64,000 nt of DNA from F23-B02 sp963613665 (GTDB lineage Bacteria; Bacillota; Clostridia; Oscillospirales; Oscillospiraceae): positions 51,218-115,217 of the forward strand of contig CAVEAL010000004.1 in NCBI GenBank assembly GCA_963613665.1, read 5' to 3'. Positions 18,838 to 25,262 of the stretch are shown one piece after another. The notes under the pieces were generated by a model that was not told the origin of the DNA, did no database searches, and saw only the letters and a list, made by a program, of their open reading frames with translations. Made by a program: the position numbers and the translations under genes. Numbering within the stretch: the first letter of the stretch is position 1; every line of letters starts with the position of its first letter.

Positions 18838-21386
18838 TGAAACTGCTTATTCTTGACGGCAACAGCATTGTAAACAGAGCCTATTACGGCGTCCGGGCGC
18901 TCAACGCGCCCGACGGCACGCCCACGAACGGAGTGTACGGCTTTCTGTCGATACTCCGCAAGCTGCTCGACGAGGAAAAGCCGGAGGCCGTGTGCGTAGC
19001 ATTCGACCTGAAGGCTCCGACCTTCCGCCATCTGCGCTACGCAGGCTATAAGGCGCAGCGCAAGGGTATGCCGGAGGAGCTTGCCGTGCAGATGCCGGTA
19101 CTCAAGCAGGTGCTCGACGCCATGGGCATACTGCGCCTTGAGCTCGAGGGCTTTGAGGCCGACGATCTGCTCGGCACGGTTGCTGCACGCTGTACAGATA
19201 AGGGCTGGGACTGCCGGATAGTCACCGGCGATAAGGACAGTTTCCAGCTTATAACGGAGACAAATCACGTCTGCCATGTCAAAAGCCGCATGGGTCAGAC
19301 CACAACGACCGAGTACACACCGGAGATATTCTTCGATGAGTACGGCTTTGAGCCTGAGCATATCGTCGATCTCAAGGCGCTCATGGGCGATGCGTCGGAC
19401 AATATCCCCGGCGTGCCCGGCGTTGGCGAGAAAACGGCGATGGGGCTCATTCAGAAGTACAGGAGCATCGGTACGATATACGATAATATAGATACCGTTG
19501 ACGTGAAAGAGGGAATGCGCAAAAAGCTGCGCGAGGGCAGGGACAGTGCGTTTTTGTCCTACGAGCTTGCGACTATCCGCACCGACGCTCCGATAGAGTT
19601 TTCGCCCGAGGACGCGGTATGGAACGCCGGCTACAGAGCCGAGCTGTACGACATTTTCAAAAAACTCGGCTTTAATAAATTCATCGAAAAATGGGGACTG
19701 AGCGAAAGCGCGGAGAGCGCGGCAGCGGCAAGGCTTGAGCGGCTTGATTATATAGAAAACGCGTCGTTTGATGATATAATGAACGCCGTAAGGACGGCCG
19801 AGTGCATTGCGGTGACTGCCGCTCCTGACTTTGACAGCTTCGAGATATGCGACGGAAAGGCCGTGTATCCCGTGCGCTGGAGCCTCCTCGGCGACGATTA
19901 CCGGCGCATTGCCGAGTATGTTTTCTCCGGCAATGTCAAAAAGCTCGGACATAACGTGAAGGAGCTCATGACGCAGCTCATGGCAGAAAAGCTTCCGCTC
20001 GACGGCTTCGTGTATGATACGGCGCTTGCCGGATATCTTCTTGACGCTACTGCCGGAGACTACAGCCTTGCCCGCCTGAGCATGGGCTATTGCGGCACGG
20101 AGCTCGACGGCGCGGAGGCCGTGTACAGGCTTCACGCTCCGACAGAGGAAAAGCTTGCGCAGCTCGGAATGACAAGGCTCTTTTACGATATTGAGATGCC
20201 GCTGTGCCGTGTGCTTGCCGATATGCAGGAGCAGGGCTTCATGATAGACAAAGCTGCGCTTTCAGGCTTCGGCGAAAGCCTTGCAGGCACGATAGCGGAG
20301 CTTGAGCAGACGATATACGGGCTTGCCGGCTGCGAGTTCAATATTAATTCTCCAAAGCAGCTCGGCGAGGTGCTGTTTGACAGGCTCATGCTCCCGGCTG
20401 GGAAAAAGACCAAAACAGGATGGAGCACGAATGCCGACGTTCTCGAAAAGCTGCGCGGCAAGCACCCGATAGTGCAGTCGGTGCTTGACTACCGCATGCT
20501 TACAAAGCTAAAATCGACCTATGCCGACGGCCTTCTGAAGCTCATTGACCCCGACGGCAGGATAAGAACGAAGTTCCAAATGACCGTAACGGCAACCGGC
20601 AGGCTTTCGAGCACCGACCCCAATCTGCAGAACATCCCCATCCGCAGGGAGCTCGGCAGCCACATCCGCGAGATGTTCATCGCCTCGAAGGGCAGCGTGC
20701 TCGTTGACGCGGACTACAGCCAGATAGAGCTGAGGCTTCTTGCGCACATATCGGGTGATGAACACATGCGCGAAGCCTTCCTGAGCGGCGAGGATATACA
20801 CACGGTCACGGCCTCGCAGGTATTCAATACGCCTGTTGACGAGGTCACGCCCTTGCAGCGCAGCCGCGCAAAGGCCGTAAATTTCGGCATAGTCTACGGT
20901 ATCTCCGCATGGTCGCTCGCTCAGGATATAGGCGTTTCGCAGGCCGAGGCCAAGACGTACATGGATGCGTATCTCAACAAGTACGACGGTGTGCGCGAGT
21001 ATATGAAAACGATTGTCGATAAGGCAAAGCAGGACGGTTATGTGACGACGCTCTATGCGCGCCGCCGCGACCTGCCGGAGCTCAGATCGTCAAATTTCAA
21101 CACCCGTTCCTTCGGTGAGCGCGTTGCGCTGAATATGCCTATTCAGGGCACGGCGGCGGACATAATAAAGCTTGCCATGGTGAACGTATATAACAGGCTC
21201 AAAGCCGAGGGGCTGAAGGCAAGGCTCATCTTGCAGGTGCACGACGAGCTTATATGCGAATGTCCCGAGTCCGAGGCACAGAGAGTGGCCGATATCCTCA
21301 GCGAGGAGATGAGCGGAGCGGTCAAGCTCAGCGTACCGCTCACGGTGGAGGCAAAAACGGGACATAGCTGGGCGGAGGCGCACTGA
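18834..21386 (+). CDS. polA: DNA polymerase I
   Basis: An 850-residue Family A polymerase. N-terminal 5' nuclease (about 1-285; LLILDGNSIVNRAYYGVRAL, FEADDLLGTVA, GDASDNIPGVPGVGEKTA), a degenerate 3'-5' exonuclease-like domain (about 300-460), and a complete polymerase domain (VDADYSQIELRLLAHIS motif A, motif B RSRAKAVNFGIVYG, motif C LQVHDELI). The first exonuclease motif, normally D-x-E, reads CIAVTAAPDFDS, so proofreading is probably lost, as in Bacillus and Thermus Pol I. Translationally coupled to uvrB (4-bp overlap). Confidence 0.97.
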   Translation: MMKLLILDGNSIVNRAYYGVRALNAPDGTPTNGVYGFLSILRKLLDEEKPEAVCVAFDLKAPTFRHLRYAGYKAQRKGMPEELAVQMPVLKQVLDAMGILRLELEGFEADDLLGTVAARCTDKGWDCRIVTGDKDSFQLITETNHVCHVKSRMGQTTTTEYTPEIFFDEYGFEPEHIVDLKALMGDASDNIPGVPGVGEKTAMGLIQKYRSIGTIYDNIDTVDVKEGMRKKLREGRDSAFLSYELATIRTDAPIEFSPEDAVWNAGYRAELYDIFKKLGFNKFIEKWGLSESAESAAAARLERLDYIENASFDDIMNAVRTAECIAVTAAPDFDSFEICDGKAVYPVRWSLLGDDYRRIAEYVFSGNVKKLGHNVKELMTQLMAEKLPLDGFVYDTALAGYLLDATAGDYSLARLSMGYCGTELDGAEAVYRLHAPTEEKLAQLGMTRLFYDIEMPLCRVLADMQEQGFMIDKAALSGFGESLAGTIAELEQTIYGLAGCEFNINSPKQLGEVLFDRLMLPAGKKTKTGWSTNADVLEKLRGKHPIVQSVLDYRMLTKLKSTYADGLLKLIDPDGRIRTKFQMTVTATGRLSSTDPNLQNIPIRRELGSHIREMFIASKGSVLVDADYSQIELRLLAHISGDEHMREAFLSGEDIHTVTASQVFNTPVDEVTPLQRSRAKAVNFGIVYGISAWSLAQDIGVSQAEAKTYMDAYLNKYDGVREYMKTIVDKAKQDGYVTTLYARRRDLPELRSSNFNTRSFGERVALNMPIQGTAADIIKLAMVNVYNRLKAEGLKARLILQVHDELICECPESEAQRVADILSEEMSGAVKLSVPLTVEAKTGHSWAEAH

Positions 21387-22171
21387 TGCTGACTTATGAA
21401 CAGGCAGGGGATGTGCTCGATGATCTTGTCGATGAACTCCCCGACGAGATATTCAAAAACCTGAACGGCGGAGTGAGCTTCGTCGAGGATGCCGTGCGCG
21501 GCGACGACGGAAGATACACGCTCGGCATGTATTTCCGGGACAAAATGGGGCGGCATATAGAGCTGTACTACGGCTCCTTTGCCGAGCTGTACGGCGATAT
21601 GGACGATGAGGCCTTCCGCCGCCGCCTGCGCAGTACGCTCCATCACGAGCTTACGCACCATATTGAAAGTCAGGCCGGCGACCGCAGCCTTGAACGCTGG
21701 GACGAGCGGCAGGCGGAGCTGTGCGGTTTTAACGGTATCGACGTCAGGAGCATACTCTTCGTGTGCGATGACAACAGCCTTTCCGCCGTCGCCGAGGCGG
21801 TGTTCAACTCATCCAAGTCAGATTACTGCCCCGAGGTCATTGCGCTTTCCGGCGGAATAAGCACGAAGGACGGTCTGAACCCGCGCGTTATAAAATGCTG
21901 CGAGACGCTGGATATAAGGCTTGCGCGCAGCTGCGCCGTGCCCGTCACGCGTGAGCTCATGGAGCGCTGCGACGTTGTGCTTTGCATGACTGCGCTCCAG
22001 GCGAAGAAGCTCTCCGACGAGTATCAGGATCTCGACGAACGCATAATGTGCCTTGCCGACGAAGATATATACCCGCCGGCGCTGCCGCTGGGCTGGAAAA
22101 AATGCATCCTGCGCGTTGAGGACGAAACGCTTGCCGTCATCGACGAGCTGCGGGAGGAGGACGGGCTGTGA
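21386..22171 (+). CDS. zincin-like metallopeptidase fused to a degenerate low-molecular-weight phosphatase domain
   Basis: A 261-residue two-domain protein. Residues 1-115 resemble the Firmicutes zincin-like metallopeptidase family with HHELTHHIES (HExxH) near residue 92. Residues 122-261 look like a low-molecular-weight protein tyrosine phosphatase (SILFVCDDNSLSAVAEAVFN; later RCDVVLCMT). The phosphatase loop C-x5-R is broken: the Arg expected after the cysteine is missing (C-D-D-N-S-L-S), so catalysis by the usual mechanism is unlikely and a binding role is possible. It overlaps polA by 1 bp and rimI by 4 bp, so it is embedded in the housekeeping operon. Confidence 0.75.
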   Translation: MLTYEQAGDVLDDLVDELPDEIFKNLNGGVSFVEDAVRGDDGRYTLGMYFRDKMGRHIELYYGSFAELYGDMDDEAFRRRLRSTLHHELTHHIESQAGDRSLERWDERQAELCGFNGIDVRSILFVCDDNSLSAVAEAVFNSSKSDYCPEVIALSGGISTKDGLNPRVIKCCETLDIRLARSCAVPVTRELMERCDVVLCMTALQAKKLSDEYQDLDERIMCLADEDIYPPALPLGWKKCILRVEDETLAVIDELREEDGL

Positions 22172-22623
22172 TCCGAGTTACCGATACGCGTCCGCAGCAG
22201 CTTGACGATATCCTTGCCATCGAGCGGCAGTGCTTTTCACTGCCGTGGACGCGAGAGCAGCTCGCCGCACAGCTCTCAGGTGACAGATACATATTCCTGG
22301 CCGCGGAGGACGAAAACGGCAGGGCACTGGGCTACGTCGGGCTGATGTACGTTCTTGACGAGGGCTATATCTCCAATGTCGCCGTGACGCCGGACAGGCG
22401 GCGTGAGGGCATAGCCGATATGCTGCTCACGGAGCTTTATGCACGCGCCGAGGAGAAAAAGCTCAGCTTTCTGACCCTTGAGGTGCGTGCAGGCAATTTT
22501 CCGGCACAGAGCTTATATAAAAAACACGGCTACATCGAAGTCGGCAGGCGCAGAGGCTACTACAGTCTGCCGAAGGAGGACGCCGTTCTGATGACTTGTT
22601 TTCTAAGTGAGGAAGAGAAATGA
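22168..22623 (+). CDS. rimI: ribosomal protein S18-alanine N-acetyltransferase
   Basis: A 151-residue GNAT acetyltransferase. The acetyl-CoA pyrophosphate loop RREGIADMLLTEL and the RimI-type segments LDDILAIERQCFSLPWTREQ and EVRAGNFPAQSLYKKHGYIE are clear. RimI acetylates the N-terminus of ribosomal protein S18. The neighbour tsaD supports the assignment, because rimI and tsaD are commonly adjacent in Firmicutes. GTG start at 22168 overlaps the previous stop. Confidence 0.92.
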   Translation: MIRVTDTRPQQLDDILAIERQCFSLPWTREQLAAQLSGDRYIFLAAEDENGRALGYVGLMYVLDEGYISNVAVTPDRRREGIADMLLTELYARAEEKKLSFLTLEVRAGNFPAQSLYKKHGYIEVGRRRGYYSLPKEDAVLMTCFLSEEEK

Positions 22624-23621
22624 AAATACTTGCCTTTGAATCGTCCTGCGACGAGACTGCGGTCGCCGTCGTCGAGGACGGAAGAAACGTCCTGACCGAT
22701 CAGATTTTTTCGCAGGCCGATCTTCACGCCATATACGGCGGCGTCGTGCCGGAGATCGCGTCAAGGAGCCACGTCGAGGTCATATCGCGCCTTGCAGAGC
22801 GCGCCGTTCAGGCTGCCGGCATCAAAAAAAGCGATATCGACGCCGTCGCCGCGACTTATGCTCCCGGCCTTATAGGCACGGTGCTCGTGGGGCTCAATTT
22901 CGCCAAGGCCGCCGCCCTGAGCCTCAATGTGCCGCTTATACCGGTGCACCACATAAAAGGCCATGTTGCGGCAAACTACATAGCCTATCCCGAGCTTGAG
23001 CCGCCGTTTCTCTGCCTTGCGATATCGGGCGGCAATACTCTTATAATCGACGTGCGCAGCTACACGGAGCTCAAGGTCATCGGCGCGACGCGCGACGACG
23101 CGGCAGGAGAGTGCTTTGACAAAACCGCGCGTGTGCTCGGCCTGCCGTATCCCGGCGGAAAGCCGATCGATGAGCTCTCACAGGGCGGCGACGATAAGAA
23201 ATACCACCTGCCGAGGACGCATATAGAGGGACAGCCCTATGAGATGAGCTTTTCCGGCCTCAAGACGGCGGTTATAAACCTTGTGCACAACGCCGAGCAG
23301 AAAGGCGAGGCGCTTGACAGGAGATCTCTTGCGGCCTCGTTTACTGCCGCGGTGAGCGACGCTCTCGTTCCGCGCACCATGATGGCGGCGCAGGAGCTCG
23401 GCTACAAAAAGATAGCCATAGCCGGAGGCGTGGCGGCAAACTCACGTATCCGCGCAGATTTCAAGGCTGCGGCGGAAAAAGCCGGCTGTGAGCTGTTCGT
23501 TCCTCCGCTCAGGCTGTGCGGGGACAATGCCGCCATGATCGGCTGCCAGGGTTATTATGAGTACCTTGCCGGAAACACAGCCGGCTGGGATCTCAATGCC
23601 TACGCGAATATGGAGCTGTAA
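22620..23621 (+). CDS. tsaD: tRNA N6-adenosine threonylcarbamoyltransferase TsaD
   Basis: A 333-residue ASKHA-fold protein that transfers the threonylcarbamoyl group to A37 of tRNAs decoding ANN codons. Seen: N-terminal LAFESSCDETAVAVVEDG, metal site HHIKGHVAANY, IAISGGNT-like LAISGGNTLIIDV, and GGVAANSRIR. Full length. The start overlaps rimI by 4 bp. TsaB and TsaE, its usual partners, are not in the window. Confidence 0.96.
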   Translation: MKILAFESSCDETAVAVVEDGRNVLTDQIFSQADLHAIYGGVVPEIASRSHVEVISRLAERAVQAAGIKKSDIDAVAATYAPGLIGTVLVGLNFAKAAALSLNVPLIPVHHIKGHVAANYIAYPELEPPFLCLAISGGNTLIIDVRSYTELKVIGATRDDAAGECFDKTARVLGLPYPGGKPIDELSQGGDDKKYHLPRTHIEGQPYEMSFSGLKTAVINLVHNAEQKGEALDRRSLAASFTAAVSDALVPRTMMAAQELGYKKIAIAGGVAANSRIRADFKAAAEKAGCELFVPPLRLCGDNAAMIGCQGYYEYLAGNTAGWDLNAYANMEL

Positions 23622-23633
23622 GGAGAGAAGCAC

Positions 23634-24305
23634 ATGGGCGTACACGACGGACACAGGGAGCGGATGAAAAGCCGCTTCGTCGAGGCGGGGCTTGACGGCT
23701 TTAACGACCACAACGCATTGGAGATGCTGCTGTTTTACGCCGTACCGCGCAAGGACACAAACGAGCTTGCGCACAGACTGCTGAAGCATTTCGGCTCACT
23801 CACGGCGGTGTTCGAGGCAAGCCACTCCGAGCTCATGCATGTTGACGGCATCGGAGAGAACGCTGCGACGCTCATAAAGCTCGTTCCGGAGGTCAGCCGC
23901 AGATATCTGCTCACCAAAAGTCTGCCGACAAAGGTGATCCGCCGCAGTGAGGACGCGGGGGCGTACTTTGTCGCCAGGTTCATGTACGAGGTAAACGAGA
24001 TCTGCTATGCGCTGCTTTTAAACGCCTCAAACGGCATTATAGCCTGCAAGCAGATAAGCCGAGGCGTCGTGAACGCGACCGAAGTCGGCATAAGAATGCT
24101 GGTCGAGGCGGCCATAAAAAACAATGCCGTGAGCGTGATAATCGCCCACAATCACCCCGGTGCGCTGCCGCTTCCGTCGAAGGAGGATGAGTACTGCACA
24201 GCCCTTGTCAGGAAGGCCCTGGAGCTAGTCGATGTAAAATTACTCGACCATATTATCGTCGGCGGCAAAGAGTTTCAATCTCTTAACAAACATGGGCTTA
24301 TGTAA
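23634..24305 (+). CDS. radC: RadC family JAB1/MPN-domain protein
   Basis: A 223-residue RadC. An N-terminal helix-hairpin-helix-like region (LMHVDGIGENAATLIKLVPE) precedes the JAB metalloprotease-like domain with IIAHNHPGALPLPSKED (H-x-H...S/D zinc motif). Despite its name, a role in DNA repair is doubtful; the biochemical function is open. Start ATG behind AAGGAGAGAAGCAC. It is the last gene of the uvrB-polA cluster. Confidence 0.92.
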   Translation: MGVHDGHRERMKSRFVEAGLDGFNDHNALEMLLFYAVPRKDTNELAHRLLKHFGSLTAVFEASHSELMHVDGIGENAATLIKLVPEVSRRYLLTKSLPTKVIRRSEDAGAYFVARFMYEVNEICYALLLNASNGIIACKQISRGVVNATEVGIRMLVEAAIKNNAVSVIIAHNHPGALPLPSKEDEYCTALVRKALELVDVKLLDHIIVGGKEFQSLNKHGLM

Positions 24306-24590
24306 ACAATAACTTGTTTCTGAAATGCAACCAAAATCGACTTCAGAGTTTTGAATTAATTGACATATTGACAAAAATCGTTGAATTTCAACGAAAATTT
24401 CGTGTTGATAAGTCTGTTGAAAATGTTGATAACTATTTGCAAAATAATACGATGAAATTATTATGTAAACAAATTGCTGCGAAATTGCAACATACCGAAA
24501 GCCTTGAATTTATTGAATATTTCTTAAACAATATTTACCTGCCGCGCTGCTGCCCGGGAAGTGCCTATACGAAAAGTTATAATTAATTTT
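24306..24590. other. AT-rich intergenic region with palindromes and paired TGTTGATAA sites
   Basis: About 285 bp, far richer in A+T than its surroundings, without a convincing gene (the only plus-strand frame, 90 codons, has no ribosome site or recognisable content). It contains two adjacent perfect odd palindromes, GTTGAATTTCAAC (24380-24392) and CGAAAATTTCG (24392-24402), directly followed by TGTTGATAA (24403-24411) and again TGTTGATAA (24424-24432), 21 bp apart. TGTTGATAA is the complement of TTATCAACA, one base from a DnaA box. Confidence 0.5.
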
Positions 24591-24592
24591 GT

Positions 24593-24621
24593 TTGACTTT
24601 GCGGCCGGCATGTGCTAAAAT
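24593..24621 (+). promoter_or_regulatory. promoter of tRNA-Thr
   Basis: TTGACT (24593-24598), 17-bp spacer, TAAAAT (24616-24621); the tRNA begins 15 nt later. Confidence 0.75.
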
Positions 24622-24635
24622 GCATAATGTCGTCT

Positions 24636-24710
24636 GCTGGTGTGGCTCAATGGCAGAGCATCTCACTCGTAATGAGAAGGTTGTGAGTTCGATTCTCACC
24701 ACCAGCTCCA
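24636..24710 (+). tRNA. tRNA-Thr (anticodon CGU)
   Basis: A 75-nt cloverleaf with encoded CCA. The acceptor GCTGGTG pairs with CACCAGC; D arm GGCTCAATGGCAGAGC; anticodon stem-loop CTCACTCGTAATGAG with CGT in the loop; T arm GTGAGTTCGATTCTCAC. Its own promoter and terminator flank it. Confidence 0.97.
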
Positions 24711-24718
24711 GACAATGA

Positions 24719-24753
24719 AAAAACCACTGCTTATTATCAAGCAGTGGTTTTTG
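24719..24753 (+). terminator. bidirectional terminator between tRNA-Thr and csoR
   Basis: A 12-bp stem (AAACCACTGCTT / AAGCAGTGGTTT) with A- and T-rich flanks, serving the tRNA on the plus strand and csoR on the minus strand. Confidence 0.88.
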
Positions 24754-24758
24754 CTTTA

Positions 24759-25148
24759 TCAGGTGATGTATTTGTCGATCGCGGCGTTCAGCTCCTCAAT
24801 GAAGGTATCGTCGCCGGTCTCGACGGCGTCGGTGATGCAGTGCTCGAGATGATCCTTGAGTATGACGCGCGCCGTGCTGCTCAGCGCGGATCTGACGGCC
24901 GCAAGCTGGATGAGAACGTCGGTGCAGTCGCGCTCGTCCTCGACCATGCGCTTGACCGACTCGAGGTGACCGATCGCGCGCGAAAGCCTGTTTATGACCG
25001 CCTTGCTCTGTGTGTGCGAATGTGAATGATTGTGGTGCGGGTGTTCATGCTCGGCGTGTTCGGCGATATCCTCGCAGGGCCTGACCTCGTGGCAGTGGAG
25101 TATTCCGTCACCGTGGTCGTGATAAAACCCGTCGTCAGGTTTGTGCAT
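24759..25148 (-). CDS. CsoR/DUF156-family copper-type metal-sensing repressor
   Basis: A 129-residue all-helical repressor. The DUF156 core (RLSRAIGHLESVKRMVEDER) carries the first Cys in RDCTDVLIQL and the H-x3-C pair in KDHLEHCI, the Cys-His-Cys set that binds Cu(I) in CsoR. The N-terminal 45 residues are an unusual His-rich tail (HEHPHHNHSHSHT), which may buffer metal. CsoR proteins release DNA on binding copper and usually repress copper exporters; none is found here, so the target lies elsewhere or is autoregulatory. Confidence 0.88.
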   Translation of the reverse strand: MHKPDDGFYHDHGDGILHCHEVRPCEDIAEHAEHEHPHHNHSHSHTQSKAVINRLSRAIGHLESVKRMVEDERDCTDVLIQLAAVRSALSSTARVILKDHLEHCITDAVETGDDTFIEELNAAIDKYIT

Positions 25149-25225
25149 TTTGAAGCCTCCGTTAAGTATTATTTAGCCCATAATACTTCAAACGCGCATA
25201 AAAATCAATATGAAACAAATTGAAA

Positions 25226-25249
25226 GGCCGGATGGTTTCCCATCCGGCC
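25226..25249 (-). terminator. hairpin after the iron-sulfur flavoprotein gene
   Basis: A perfect 10-bp stem (GGCCGGATGG / CCATCCGGCC) with a TTTC loop directly downstream of the minus-strand gene, followed by a T-rich stretch. Confidence 0.8.
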
Positions 25250-25262
25250 AAAATTGTATATA

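Noticed and set aside
18282..20135. 617-codon open frame on the minus strand across uvrB and polA
   Set aside because: Complement of two complete conserved genes; Arg/Ala/Leu-rich composition is typical of antisense frames in GC-rich DNA.
24403..24432. Chromosomal replication origin
   Set aside because: Only two imperfect DnaA-like boxes and no dnaA, dnaN or gyrase genes nearby.
24314..24586. 90-codon ORF in the AT-rich spacer as a gene
   Set aside because: No ribosome site, palindromes run through it, and the composition resembles non-coding DNA.
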